Counted from the stretch's first letter, positions 45,341 through 58,700 are shown. The stretch: 64,000 nt of DNA from Welwitschia mirabilis (GCA_051453625.1 JBOZIK010000001.1:268800302-268864301); one strand, 5' to 3'. Numbers and translations are program-made. The notes: a model not told the origin generated them from the sequence alone.

Positions 45341-46830
45341 AATGATATACATTATTTTGGTTGAACATAAATGTTGTGATAAAAATCATTAAAAATAATA
45401 ATATAGAAGACTCTCAAATTTTACTATGATTACTTCTTAATTTATAAAGAATGAATCCAAGATAGCCAAATTGCATATGTTATATATGGAAATTAACATG
45501 TTTACTAAGGAAGAGTATTTAATAACATAATCCTATGTCATAAGAAATATGATATTTCAAACTTAAATAATGGTAATTATTTTATCTTATTTATCAGAGA
45601 TTAACCTCATCCTTTATGTAACATGTTTACATGTAAACAGACACCTAGAACTACACATGAGGGAATAATTAGATCTTTATTTTGAATGTGAAAAAAATAT
45701 ATTTTTAATCAATAGTGAAATATACCAAAAAAAAATAATGATAATTATTGAACATAGAAGAAATCATTAACTAATATATAATCTACATACCTTTGTAATT
45801 ATAGTTTCAAATCATTTTTTTGAAATTAACCTCCATCTCAAATATGTATTGGATTTTCTATATTAGCATGTATTTAAAGAAATGAAGATGTAATTCTTTA
45901 TAATGATGATAGCATGCAATCTAAATCCATTATTCAAGTCTAGTTGTAGAAATCAATTTCTCTCTTTCCTTAGAATATAAAAGATCATAAGCCTTCTTTT
46001 TAAGGTACATAGGACACTAGTTGGAAAGATGTTATTGCGTCTTATGTAAATAATAATAAAATATTATGGCTTTATATCATGATGCAATCTTTACTTTCAT
46101 CTTAATGATCATCTAAACTATAATTATTATAATCGTAAGAGCTTTCATACAACATCTTAGTTGATCACTATTTCTTCTATGGACATTAAAATGTTTAACT
46201 AGCCATTGATTAGTTAATTAAGCTAACAGGTTACTCGTTGAGGAAAATAAGACTTTCTTCTTAAGTGAATGATCATGCTTAATGATTATTTCTTTAGAGT
46301 TATAGAAACAACCAATGAAGTCCACCCTGAAGAAAGTATTTAGATTCTTACTTTTCTTAATAGGCATTATCAAAGAATAAGAACACACAGGAGAAAATCA
46401 TAAAACATTAAGAATTAGAATTAAATCATGAATATTTTACTAAGAATCTTAAGGCTATTGCCTACCTTATTTAATCTCTTATTAAAGTAAATAAAAGAAT
46501 TTATTTTTTTCATTTACCTTTTTTGAGTTTAAAAAAAGGCCTTTATTAAGAGCTTAAAGAGTTATATATGGAGGTCTAGTTTTATATTTCGTATAAAGAA
46601 GCCATCTTCATATTTTAGATAGCACCAATTGATATGGTAATTATTATAAAACTAAAAATAGAGTAAAATATAGGATAAAATCAGAAACTTTTAAGACGGA
46701 GAAAAAGATTTATGGTAGTTAGTGGAGAAGACACCATTTTTCTGCAACTTCTATATCTTAGGAAAAAGGAGAATACCTAGTAGGTCCTAAATAATCTAAG
46801 TTCTATTTGAAGGAATTTATCTAATATTAA
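45341..46830. other. Anonymous AT-rich stretch
   Basis: No family motif that I can support; probably further decayed Copia or LINE sequence. Confidence 0.3.
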
Positions 46831-46839
46831 AAATGCAAA

Positions 46840-47130
46840 GAGAAAAGAAAATCTTAGACTAGTCAATGCATTTACACAACCACTTCTAACTAGAAGTTGT
46901 AACCTTACAATACCAAAAGGTATGATGGATGGATTCTTTAGTATTATAAGGGGAACAAAGAGGTTAATAGCATCCTATCATCATTAGCTATACCATGATA
47001 AAGAAGAAACCAAGGACAGAAGCTAACTTAATGGTTGTTTATATTTTTTAAGAATTGAAGATAGCCTAAAGCTAGGCCTCTTAAGAAAATCTAATAAACC
47101 AAAAGATATTAATGTTGAGAAGCTTGTGAT
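46840..47130 (-). pseudogene. LINE zf-RVT fragment
   Basis: Minus strand reads CPLCS-like residues followed by KESIHHTFWYCKVTTS..KWLCK, matching the zinc-binding zf-RVT block (CPLC...E..HLF..C..A..W) at the 3' end of plant L1 ORF2. Frameshifted and isolated from the LINE at 30-32 kb. Confidence 0.45.
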
Positions 47131-50017
47131 TAGAGGTTAAGTTTGAGAATGTTATGACAATAAGGTAAGTTATACCTATAACCTTCTCTAGTTATATAAT
47201 TAATAGAAGGAGCATTATTTGACCAATGACATAAGGTTTCTTCTTAAGAAAGCATAATACTATCAATGTTTTGCTAAAGATAAGAATTTAAAAATTACAT
47301 TCTTTTAGAAAAAGATGAAGGGAGAGTATAAATTAAGACCCAAAATGAAGGGCATCTTTTACTAGATTCCTAGACATGCTGGATCTAAATCAAATTTCTT
47401 AAAATGAGATTGAGTGTAGTTATTTTATTAATTGATTAATTTGGGATATACAATGAAAGTATCAAATTCTAATACCCTAACTTTATGTACTCTAATTGAC
47501 CATAATTTTTTAAGCATTATTAACTAACATGCATAATTTAACATAGGATTAAATCCTATTTAGATACTATTAAAATATTCTAATAATTAGATAATATAAT
47601 TATTACTTAAATATAGATCCTTTTGGTTTGCATACAATAATGATGTCAAAATTGTGTCCTACATTTATTCCTAAATTTTTTTTCATTACACAGAGATATT
47701 TCATATAAATTTGATAGGATGTTAACTTGTTTTATCACATACAATGGATAAGTTTTAGAATAGTACCTAATCAATATAATGAAAGGTTACATCTCCCATT
47801 AATGACATTCTAACTTGATATCTAGCCACCCTTTAGACATGAATTGATTTTACTTCAGGTTCTATATTGTACAAACATGATTTCATTCAACTCCATAGGT
47901 TTAGACTTCATCTCGATATACTCCTAATACAAGTAACAGGTGATACATGAGCTAAATGCATGCTTACAAGTAAGCCTTACTTCTTTGAAGCATTACAAGA
48001 TAATGCAACATGATCCTTTAATACCAAGGGCTCAAGATATTAAGTCAGAGTGGGTAGGGTAGAAGAGTTGTGATCAAATCCACTTCCAAAAGTATTTGAA
48101 AATAAAACAATAATGTAATCTACCTTGATAATAAAATCAAAGTATGGAGATGAATCATTATTAAGATTATCATTGTTTATTTGAATGAATACACTGTACA
48201 AATGCAATCATATAATATGTGAATATTTAGTGGATTGTTACCTAGTAAAAATAATTCTAATCTTCAATGGGTTTACTTTAAGAAAATAATCATACAAAAG
48301 AAGAGTAGAATGTATAATCATCTTTTTGATTTTACATAAAGGAAAAATCATAAATTTCTAAAGTGTAACAATAAAAATAAATGAAAGAAAATATCTCTTC
48401 ATTTTTATACATTATAGTGATTATTTTCAAATAAAACACATTAATACATCTAAGTTCTATTATAAAAACATGCTTTATTTATGAAACTAAGCCAATTTCT
48501 AAGTCCCATTTATAATTTCTAAATGTTTATGTCAAAATAAATTTAAGTAAAATATATTTATATTTTATCAAAGAAGCATTAATGAAGCTAATTAATTTAG
48601 GCTACACACCTCTAGAATTATTAAGTAGACAACCTTAATGTTTATGCTCAACAGGAAAGAAGAAGAGCCTAAATTTTAATAAATAGTATATAAAAATGAT
48701 ATAAAAATGAACTTAGCTGAATTAAAAATCATATATAATAATTAAAATAATTTTGTACTTGCATTAGATAATTTCTTATAATTATTAAAATTAATTATAA
48801 AGTTTCTTAGCTTTTAGTAGACATTAAAACTAAAATTTCTAGTTAATTATTTATAAATATAAAAAAATATACTTAAGTTTCTTAAACTAACTCATTATAA
48901 TATCCCTAACAACTAATTTTAATAAAATTTCGTTAGTCTAGGTGTATTTTATAGGTTCAAACTTTAACCTATAAGAACTACCTAAATTTTGGTTTTACTA
49001 AACCAATATCCTTTACTAGAATTGCTATAACCTTTAAACCACTTGGAATTTTTTGACAAATAAATACTTGTGGAAAAGTTATTAAATTATTTACAAGATA
49101 CAATAATCCACATTTACCTAGAAATTTATATATATTCTAAAAAAGGAAACTTTATCTTATTTTTTTATAGTTATAAATTTTGAGTTACATTCATAAAATA
49201 TATTTTTAAAATTATTTCTCTCTCACAAAAATTACTATTTTAGAATTTTAATTTCTTAACATGTTTATAGATCATCATCAAAAATTTCATAAATTTTTAC
49301 TTAGTATTAAATAAGTTATGGCTTTCTTAAGTTATGCTTCACTTTTGGGGAAACAAAACTTTGACTAAACTAAGAATAAGAGAATTTATACTAATTTATA
49401 AAATAAAAATTAATTAAATTAACTATGAACTAATAATAAAAAATGGTATTCTAAATACATAAAACACAATTATAAGTAATATAAAGTTAGGTTAGTACAA
49501 TAAACAAAACATCAATACCGTCAGCCTTAGAACTTTCTAAGAAGGAGTGCCTAGCCTAAATAGATTGTTGAGGATTAAACTTGTTCACTCTAATAAGGCT
49601 CTAATGCAAATATGATGTAAAATGCATTTAAACACTAATATAATGCAACATAACATGGTTACCTAAGATTATAATAAAACCCCTAGCCACTTGACTAAAA
49701 TATCTATTAGATACATAGAATCCTAGCATGTTAAGAGGTCCCTCAACTCTCTCCCTCATCTTAGTTTACATCAATGGGAGGGAAAGAAATTTTATATATA
49801 TATATATATACACACACACAACCATTGATAGCCCCACCAACTAATCATGTAAAAAGATCCCTCAAATCTCTTCTTATCTTAGTATTAGCTAATGAAAGGA
49901 AAAATCTAAATTGTATGCATAAGCCTAATGCAAAAAATGGAGCTCAAATTCTCATGAAAGAAGAGCCTAATTAGAGGGAAGAATATTGATAATTCTTAAA
50001 GAATATTAAGGAAGAGT

Positions 50018-50105
50018 TAAGCTTCAAGATCGTATCTTTAAGATTTTAAGCTCTAAGATCCGAGCTCTAAAATCCTAGCTCCAAGATCTTAGCTTTAAGC
50101 TCTAA
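50018..50105. repeat. Minisatellite, about 17-bp unit
   Basis: About six copies of AGCTCYAAGATCYT-like units in a row within the long LTR. Confidence 0.65.
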
Positions 50106-50289
50106 CTCCACACTCAAGAGAAAGAAAGATAAGAAGAAATTTTGGTAGGATAAACTTGCTTGAGAAATAATATTTTTACAAGAATTAAGAGGGCTCTATT
50201 TATAGATAAATAATATACAAAGGCCTTTGACATAATTGATTAAACAATACCTACATCATTTTACCCATAAGATAAGAAAATTTTTTTTA

Positions 50290-50530
50290 CTTAATAAGAT
50301 TGATTAATAAAAAGTTGAATGGTCCTTGTGTAAAATTAACATTAACATGTGAATGACAACTAAGATTAATCAATAACAAGTTGAACATACTGTATGTAAA
50401 AGTGATATGGGCATGTGAATAATAACAATAATATCAATCAATGTCAATTTGGATGAGCTTTGGTAAAAGTAACATTAACAAGATTAATCAATGAGAAGTT
50501 GTAAAAGCTTGTGTAAGAAGTAAAAGTAAT
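50290..50530. repeat. About three tandem 70-80 bp units
   Basis: Each unit has AAGATTAATCAATRACAAGTTG followed by GTGTAARA and ACATTAACATGTGAAT. Within the long LTR; degenerate. Confidence 0.6.
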
Positions 50531-50927
50531 GTACAAAATGACAAAATAAATCTTATTTATAAATCATGTACTTAATTTAGATGAGTAGTCCATTTGCTTT
50601 AATTAATAAGATTAATTACATGCATTATTTCCTCATGCTAGTTTCTTCTTAATCCTTCACAAACTTATAAACAATCCAAAACATATTTAAAACACATTAA
50701 AATAATGAATACACCAATTTCAAATTTGTGATGTAACAAAATAAGAAAAATAATATTTTATACATAAGATACTTTCAAAAATATCAATTGAATAAAATTC
50801 CTAGTAGAATAACTTCTATCCATTCATTCCTTTTAGTTTATAGATAAGAGTGCATGTCCTTATTGATATGTTTACACTTTTCATGATCCATTACATTTTA
50901 ACAACATAAATTACAAGAAAGTAACTC

Positions 50928-51018
50928 CATAATTGAATGTAAGAAAAATGTAATAATGGAATGTAAGAAAATATCATAATTGAATGTAAGAAAGTATCAT
51001 AATTGAATGCAAGAAGTT
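50928..51018. repeat. Minisatellite, about 23-bp unit, four copies
   Basis: Unit ATCATAATTGAATGTAAGAAA; the last two copies are nearly identical. Within the long LTR. Confidence 0.75.
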
Positions 51019-51515
51019 GTTATAGTTAGATAAGCACTCTTACTTATAATTCTTTCACTTTCACCAAGTAAATTTAGTTTCTTTTAAGATTTGAATAAGG
51101 CACATAGATAAATGATTAAATAAATATGCCACATGCCATTTCTATAGACATTGTTTTACACCTTTATATGAATTTTTTAATTTAACTATTTAACTATGTA
51201 AATGACTTGCCTAATCATAAATACGTTTATTTAGTATTAAAATTCTTCTTCTTATTATTATTATTATTAATTAAAATAATAAAATTATCTAAAACTAATA
51301 TTAAATAATAAGTAACCTTATAAGTATCTATAATTAAAATATATATTTGATATAAGAAATATAACACATTATTGATTATAGGGTTGTACATTAATTATTA
51401 CTAAAAAAAATATTTTCATTAAAACTGATATTAAAATGTATTACATAATTTAAAAGCTCTCATAATCATGTCATCATAGTTACTAATTAAATTTTACAAA
51501 ATGTGGATTATAACA

Positions 51516-52117
51516 AACTCCCTCATATATAAAATATTCACTCCTATGAATCAAAGTATATAATGATTTAAAAGTCTAAGATTACATATTATGGGATTCT
51601 AGAAGACTTGGGTATTGATTTTTCATTGATTCTTCTAGCTCCTAAGTAGCTTTATCAGGACTATGATTACTTCATTTTATTTTTACTTGATGAATCTCCT
51701 TATTTCATAAAGTAATAGTTCATTGGTCTAATACTGCTTCTATCTCCTCTATAGTTAAACAATTGGGTTTTACCTAAATATGAAACTAATTCAACACATG
51801 AAAAAGATCTATAATATACTTTCATAGCATATTCACATGAAAAGCATCATACATGTGAAATAGTTATGAAGATAAAGGAAGTTTATATGTAATAGGTCTA
51901 ATAGATTTTAATATCTAAAATGATCTAATAAATCTGAAGGCTAGTGTTGACCTTTTGACTCTTTCATCATTAATTTCATTAGTGATACCTTAAAAAAGAA
52001 ATGATCACCTACTTGGAATTTAAGGTTTCTTTGTTATGGTGTATATTTGTGAAAATGTTATGTCCTCAAGCAAATCCTAAAAATTACCAATATATATATA
52101 TCCTATGTTTTCTATAT
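51516..52117 (-). pseudogene. Tekay/Del-like integrase C-terminus
   Basis: Minus strand reads LKFQVGDHFFFKVSLMK near 52025-51975, the GDHVFLKV..M motif at the C-terminal end of chromovirus-type integrase, and continues towards the LTR with stops. Cut by the N gap at 52118 inside a TA repeat. Confidence 0.65.
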
Positions 52118-52217
52118 NNNNNNNNNNNNNNNNNNNNNNNNNNNNNNNNNNNNNNNNNNNNNNNNNNNNNNNNNNNNNNNNNNNNNNNNNNNNNNNNNNN
52201 NNNNNNNNNNNNNNNNN

Positions 52218-52269
<52 letters not shown>

Positions 52270-52271
52270 TA
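52118..52271. repeat. Assembly gap (100 N) inside a TA microsatellite
   Basis: 100 N (52118-52217) followed by about 27 TA repeats (52218-52271). Assembly probably broke on the microsatellite. Peptides made only of Tyr-Ile here are artefacts. Confidence 0.9.
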
Positions 52272-53950
52272 TAAGTAGAACAATTATAATGCAAATAGGC
52301 GAGAAGAAAGAGAATTGATTTTAAAAAAAAACACTTATATAATATCTAAGTAGAACAATTATAATGAAAATAATAATACAAATAAACGCACTATGAAAAT
52401 GAAATGTAAGTTCTATTATAAATGCAGCATCTATCTGTTCATAGAGATTAATGTTGTATAATATAGATCAATGAAGAAAACTTGCTACAAGATGAAGACC
52501 AATCTAATCTATCAGGTACATTAAACAAAATATGAAAACAATTGAAAGTTAATCTAGGAAATGAAATGTAATGCACCTAAACTAATAATGTCAACCTTAG
52601 CAAAGATTGCACTTATGATCTATATCACAAATGAAGCTATCATGTAATCATAAGAAACATAAATCATAAAAAAGATGTACATAACAGATAATATAAAAAT
52701 AAAAACAAAGTTTTGATTATATCATATTAAACATCTATGTTACAAAGTTATAGCACCTTAATGAAAGATACACAGCTCAACACCAAGGAAGATGTCTTTC
52801 TGCAATAATAAAGATGTACCTCTTATCATTTAATCTTTTATCACAAGAATTTTTGATGCCAAAAAGGATAAAATCAAAGTTGAGAATAAAGGAAGTATTT
52901 ATTATAAAATAGACTTTAAAAATAGGAAACACTAATAGACATAGTAACAATCCTAACAGTCATGCAAGAAGATGTGAGTCATATGATAGAGGTTTGGTGA
53001 AGTTTAGTGAAGCATTATTTTTAGGTATCATCTTACTAGTCATCCGGATGTCACAAGAAAAGATGCCATATCATACAAGTTATACATCAGCTACTATATT
53101 AATCTAATAAACATCCTCCTTAGCATATATATATGTGTCATTCGTATCATCGTCTTGATGATGAAGTGAACAATGGGCTTTTATAAAGTATGTCTTATAT
53201 TAGATTAGCCTTTTTAATTACAATATTGCTACTTTAGATAAGAAGTATTGTAATTTTCTTTAAATGCTATTAAATGCAATGAAGATTACATGTTTTTGTT
53301 ACATTTGCATTAGTTCTTCATTATTGTTGAAACTCGGTATAAACCTGTTTAATGTCCTATAAAAACATTTAAAATATCCTATCAAATACATATAATTTGG
53401 TAAAATAACATAGCCCCTTACTTAGTCTTCTTAGTTCCTAATAAAACTAGATAAACAACCATAATTAAGAGCCAAATTGACTAATGATAAATCAATGAAG
53501 GAACTTTATGAAATAAGCTCATAAATAATCTCATGATTTTTAGAATGTAGAACAAAAATATCAAAAATAGATAAATAAATGTTTCACTTATGCAGTATGT
53601 GTAAATGGTTCTACTATTATCCTGGTAGTCATCCAGATAATGGAGGAGGTGATAGGCTGCAAAACTGATCTTGAAAAATAGAAGCCTATAAGAATTTTTT
53701 AAGGAAACTTTAAGATGCATCAATATTTATAGCTTCATACTCAAATGTATAGTAGATACTAAAAAATAACTGTGTATAACATAAAAAATCCTCTTCAGGA
53801 AGTGTAAAAAAATGATATATAAAAATATGCACAATATTTAACAATAAAGATGTACACCATGATAATACTCAAAAATGATATGTCTATATAAATCATGAGT
53901 TTTATACAATTCATGAAGGGGAAAATACATAATAAAACATAAACAAATCA
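52272..53950 (-). repeat. 3' LTR of Athila-like element D
   Basis: Minus strand starts TGATTTG at 53950 after the purine run GATGAGGGGAG. Contains GTCATCCGGATG (about 53039-53050, a near-perfect palindrome) and GTCATCCAGAT (about 53630). The 3' end is not identified. Confidence 0.5.
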
Positions 53951-53974
53951 CTCCCCTCATCAAGTCATAATAAA

Positions 53975-55152
53975 CTTCTAATTCATAGTAGGCTTAATTG
54001 CAAGTGGAGAAGAAGGAGAATGCTTAGGATTTATAAGGAAACGATAGTCTAATGATGTTGTGATAGTACATGTTATCTTGTCTCCCTACACTCTAACCAT
54101 ATTTAGGAGGTCAACTATTACATCATGCTCAATATGTAAGATACATTGTCGTATATTAATTAGTTACTTCTCAGTGTGTTGTACTTCCCTCTTAATCATG
54201 AAGATCCTCTACTTAAGTGTGAAGATGCCTTAGTCTACTATCTCTTAAATACTCTATGTTGTCTCTACTAGCAGAGTTTGAATCTGCTTCATAATAATGC
54301 CAATCGCAAGTTTCTGTACCTAAGACCTCTCTACCTCTTTTGGTATCTAGATGTCCATATCCTATAGGTATTAAGCTAAAGTATGGATATGTGTAAGTCT
54401 CTACTCGCGCTTAGGCTCAAGTATACTAAAGCATCTAAACATGGTAAAGAGGAGGAACAAATATCCCAGAGTCTAAAGTTATCATGCCTCGATCATACTC
54501 CTAAGTCTTCTCCAAATAAAGGTCAACATATCTATATGCTCCCCTTGCATAAAATCTACTAGCATCTAAAGATGTACAACCATCGCGTGACTATCATGGA
54601 ATTATGGATTAATATCATAAATTAGTCCTTTGTAAAGAATTTGAGAGTTAGGTGATAAATAAGTAATCAAAACTCTTCACCTATCAATGATTAAATCAGA
54701 TAGAATATCTAATGTTGTGTTGTAAGAATAACACTTCTCTATCCTACTGGCTAAATGAATATGTGTGCTTTTAATACCACCTAGATCAGTAACTGTAGTA
54801 ATATGGTTTGGAAGAATTACTATCCTGTGGCAACAGATGGTAGCTATAATCATATTAATGAGTCAGTAATGAGCATTAGGGCATCACTCTATATGAATAA
54901 TACCATAGAATTCTTAGGTTCTGAAATATAATATGCCTTCTATTCATCTACAATCTACTATAGTTATAGATTTATCAGCCTCTAATCCACCTCTGGCTCT
55001 AAATAACTCATGAAATCTCTAAAATATCTCTCTATAACGATGTCAACTATCTAAATAGAGAGATACCTAGCAAGGTAAAGTGGAGGATCGATTGGCTCTA
55101 CCCACTCAACTTCTAGTGGTGCTAATGAACCTAACTTCTGCTGTACAGTCAT
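53975..55152 (-). pseudogene. Third ORF of Athila-like D, putative plant transposon protein domain
   Basis: ATG at 55152 (MTVQQKLGSLAPLEV). Blocks in shifting frames: EFYGIIHIE near 54920-54890, TTVTDLGGIKSTHIH, then LSPNSQILYKGLIYDINP near 54650-54600, AMVVHL.MLVDFMQGEHIDMLTFIWRRLRSMIEA to about 54490, matching the domain's FYAN, LxPxxRILxxII, YLxxMLxxY and I..HM blocks. Ends KPTMN just before the polypurine tract. Same position and domain as in Copia A-C although the host element is a gypsy. Function unknown. Confidence 0.55.
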
Positions 55153-55199
55153 GGTCTCTAGATCAAGATGTGCATATCATAATTAGTCATAAACACAAA

Positions 55200-57360
55200 A
55201 CGTGTCATGTGAAATTAAGTGAAGATATCTAAAATGCGTCATGTGGATACTTGAAATGGCTCCATAATTTGTTTTTTTAATGTGTAAAAATCATAAAAAT
55301 ATGTCTTTCCTTCTTCCTAATACATTTCATATTATCTAATCATATGAAGAAAAATGTATAATACATGAAAAGGTAAAAAATGTAAAACAGGTGGGCCCCT
55401 CATAAGGTAAAAAATGAAAGTGCTCAAATAAAGAATCAAATATAGTAGAATCGTAAAGTGCATCATACTAATTAACTTTTCCTAAAAGGCCACTATGTTT
55501 TGACTTACAATTTTTGAAAAAATGAGCTTTAAAGTAAGCAAAATAATTCTACCTTATAAAGCACACAAAGTGATATATCTCATAAAATTCTTGGTGGAAA
55601 TCAGATCAAGTAAGTTCCAAATCAAAGAGCATGAAAAATTAAACAATATATATAGAAATTACATGCTGAAAAGCACAAAAATAGCATAAAAATTAAAAAT
55701 AATTAGGCAGAGAAAAACATACATTATTTTACAAAATTCATTCAAAACTCACAATCTAGGGCATAAATCTAACTAGGAAAAGTTCCAAAGCAACTATTAT
55801 TTTTCAAAAGAACATATGAAAATAACAAAAAATGGAAGAAGAATCAAGGAAAATAAAGTAACCCATGGTTTTATTGCACTGTCATCTGGTCACATCATCT
55901 AAATGATAGCCTTAGAATGGATAGTAGAAAAAATCTTAGTGCCATCCTTCATGTCATCTAAATGATCTTGTGGACAATGAGACTTTGAAAAACTTCTCAA
56001 AAGTAAACTTTTCAATTAAACAAATTAGGCTTAGATATCAGTGTAAAGGTATCAGAATGTATTAGAAAGCTTGAAAAATGAAGAATGATGAAGATTCATA
56101 ATGAATAAGAATGATGAGAAAAATCCAAAAGAATCAAAAGTTAGGATGATGAGGATGCACTAGATGGGTTGAGACCTGTCAAAGAAAACTAAATAGATGT
56201 ATACAAACTAAAAATTAATTATGAAAATATGTAAAACTCCAGAAGACTCAAAGGAATCTTATAAAGAATTGTAAAGAATTCATATAAGGATAAGAGAAGA
56301 TCATATAATTAAAATGCTAAAAAGAAGTCAACTTTTTATTAATACAATAATAGAAGTAAAAATGAAAATAACAACAATTAAACTACTAAATGATAAGGTC
56401 ATATGAATTTTGGTGAAAAAGTATAAAAATAACCTTGAAATAATAAACAAAAAAACTAAAGAAAGATAGAATGAAAATAAACATAAGGACCATGAAAAAT
56501 ATATCTTACCTACCCTAAATTCTAACCTAGCAAACCCCCTTATAAAACATTATAAATCCACTTAAGTAAAGATGCATGACAAAATGTATTAACTCCATAA
56601 AGTTCTACTCAAAAATGCTATGATTATAATGACACTAAAGATTAAGTTCTCAACACAATGAATGATAAGATCAAAAGCTACTTAAAACTAAACTCACTTG
56701 CTCTCATTTTAAAACACATCTGACTTCTTAAAGTGAAATGATTATGTGGGAATACTGAGTCTAAGAAACAAATAATGCTTTTGATGACACTAGGAATATC
56801 ACTGATTCCATAGCCTTATAGTTTTTACTAGTACTTTCCATGATTAGAAGAGTGTAGCCACAGTTAGAGAAGTAAGAACTCATGAAGCATGACTAATTGA
56901 GACCCCGATAAAATTCTCATAGCTACTAATACTTCAAAAGGTTTCTTTTAAAAAAATTTACTTCATCATGGAAGGAAGTCATGATGACCATGTATTTTAG
57001 CATAGATACAACCGATCATGGTCACTCTTTTTTTCCCCTTTTTTGGAAAAGAAATAATTATCACATGATCATGCACTTAAAAAGATGAAGGTGAAGAAGT
57101 GAGATAAAAGACAGAAAAGAACACAGCTAAACAACTAAAGAACTCATATCATTGAAAAAAAGTATAAAAACTAAGGCATCTTCATTCAAAGTTAAGTTCA
57201 TAGACATTTGAATGTCTTAAAATAAGGTGAATCTAATCTTATTACTATAAAAGTGCCCAAGTATAAATACTAGTCATAGAGAATGCATAAAGAAAATGCA
57301 TAAGTTAAGTTAAAGATAATCAAGTGATATCGTAACATCTACTAAAAGAATAAGCTAGGA
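55200..57360. promoter_or_regulatory. Spacer between integrase and third ORF of element D
   Basis: No coding blocks recognised. Near 55880-55975 it carries GTCATCTGGTCACATCATCTAAATGAT and, shortly after, GTCATCTAAATGAT, related to the GTCATCYRGAT motifs of the element's LTR. Otherwise A-rich with no further feature I can support. Confidence 0.35.
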
Positions 57361-57369
57361 GAGAATTTA

Positions 57370-58188
57370 CACAATGGTAGGAAGAAACTCCTCCCAATCA
57401 AGGGGAACCTCCAAAACAATTGTTTCTATCATGATCAAGTTGCATTGAAAGGTTTTTCATATATTTTCAACCTTTATTTATTAACTTTCTAAATCTCCTT
57501 AGTATCTAAGTTGGAAATCTCAATAGAGTTATTAGAATGTACTTTCTCTATAAGATAAGAACCTAACCATTTAGAGGTCAACTTATTGTACAAAAGATGT
57601 ACTCTAGTGTTATATAAAAAAACAAGTTGACCATGTTTGAACTTTTTATGAAGTAACTTTTTATCATGTTGAACTTAGCTTGGGCTTTATAAATGAGTTA
57701 ATGATGTATAGCACAATTATCTTTTTCATCTAGGTGATTAAGTTAAGCTAATCTAGATTTTCATAAAGATCTATAAGATTAAGTTGATAGAAGAATGATA
57801 AGAGTTATAACACATATCAACTAGTAAAACACAAACTTTCCCAGATACAAGTTCATAAAGTGAAAAGTCAAGAAAATTATACCAAGTAGTATGGTAAGTT
57901 AAAAGAACATCGTTAAGCTTAGAAGTCTAAGATTTAATATAGATAAGTTTTTATATCATTTTTTTCATTTCTCTATTTGCATTTTTAGCTTGACCACTGC
58001 TTTATGGATGATAAGCATAAGCTACTTTATGTTTAATTCTAATGGATAAAAGAAGTTTTCTAAAAAGTTAATTAATAAAATGAGTTCTTTGATAACTAAT
58101 AATAATCCTAGGAAAAATAAAACATTAAAAAATATAGGTTCTAATAAAAGTACAAATAGTTCGGACATCATTCATAAAAGTAGGAATT
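57370..58188 (-). pseudogene. Athila-like integrase remnant
   Basis: Minus strand: PTFMNDVRTICTFIRTYIF (from 58180), a THF block in which the usual SDGG is lost, AYHP..SGQAKNANREMKKMI (Glu of the DDE triad kept), LLTYHTTW..FSLYELVSGKVC, DKKLLHKKFKHGQLVFLYNTRVHLLYNKLTSKWLGSYLI and KVNK.RLKIYE (to about 57460). This wording (YNSRLHLFPGKLRSRW in live copies) is typical of Athila integrase. Confidence 0.75.
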
Positions 58189-58459
58189 ATAGGATCAAGA
58201 ATCCTAGGAAGGTAAATAGGATTCTAGAAATTTAATGAAAATTCTTTAAAATAAAAATTCTTTGCTTGAAAAAATCATTAAAAACATATGCATGAAAAGT
58301 ATTCTAAAAAATGGAAATAACAAAAAGCACAAAAGTATCATTTAGAAGCACACAAGATTTATAGTAGTTCAGGAAAACCCCCTCCTATACTCTTGATGAT
58401 CAGCTTCTATCTAAGCCTGATCCAGATCTTCGTTAATCTCTTTAAGGTATTGCAGGTTC
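58189..58459 (-). repeat. LTR 3'-end fragment of Copia family B
   Basis: Aligns with 58759-59060 (shared AAGCACRYARGATTTATARTRGTTC, GGATCRAGAATCCTAG). Its low end at about 58189 abuts the Athila integrase, marking the insertion point. A 100-N gap follows at 58460-58559. Confidence 0.65.
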
Positions 58460-58559
58460 NNNNNNNNNNNNNNNNNNNNNNNNNNNNNNNNNNNNNNNNN
58501 NNNNNNNNNNNNNNNNNNNNNNNNNNNNNNNNNNNNNNNNNNNNNNNNNNNNNNNNNNN

Positions 58560-58700
58560 TGTAAATGACTTCCTCTATATCGGCATCTAAAGATCTAAGA
58601 AATATTCTCATTTTGGCTTTCTAGTAAGCATAGTTTAACCCGTCAAATATAGGTGAACGATTGGTGGAAAAACCATCAGATGGATTACTCATTATAGGGT
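58560..58700 (-). pseudogene. Gag N-terminus of a Copia family B element
   Basis: Minus strand from an ATG at about 58698: MSNPSDGFSTNRSPIFDGL, NYAY.KAKMRIFLRSLDAD, the start of SIRE-type gag. It lies downstream of the primer-binding site and is truncated by the N gap after about 45 codons. The only stop replaces the Trp of NYxYW. Confidence 0.75.

Larger units (their letters stand above)
47468..51515 (-). repeat. Roughly 4 kb LTR of a Tekay/Del-like gypsy element
   Basis: On the minus strand starts TGTTATAATCCACATTTTG at 51515, preceded by the polypurine-like ATATGAGGGAGTT, and ends near 47468 with TTAGGGTATTAGA. Both ends match the solo LTR at 19003-19285. A 4.05 kb length fits the very long LTRs of the Tekay/Del lineage. 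It contains several minisatellites (listed separately) and a TA/CA microsatellite at 49793-49820. Confidence 0.6.
52272..58188 (-). mobile_element. Athila-like gypsy element D, 3' part
   Basis: Minus-strand order: integrase (58188 to about 57370), spacer, third ORF (55152 to about 53975), polypurine tract (53949-53962), LTR (from 53950 downwards). gag, protease and RT are absent; the integrase is cut at 58188 by Copia LTR sequence. The integrase wording and the ORF after pol fit Athila. The low end of the LTR near 52.27 kb is an estimate. Confidence 0.65.

Noticed and set aside
50928-51018. CRISPR-like direct repeats
   Set aside because: Tandem 23-bp units without unique spacers in a plant LTR; a minisatellite.
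52001-52318. Open frames rich in Tyr-Ile on both strands
   Set aside because: They are TA microsatellite translated around an N gap.
52272-52372. Repeat AAGTAGAACAATTATAATG at 52273 and 52349 as an LTR boundary or target-site duplication
   Set aside because: Nineteen bases at 76-base spacing in AT-rich DNA, with no TG/CA boundary at either copy; insufficient to place an element end.
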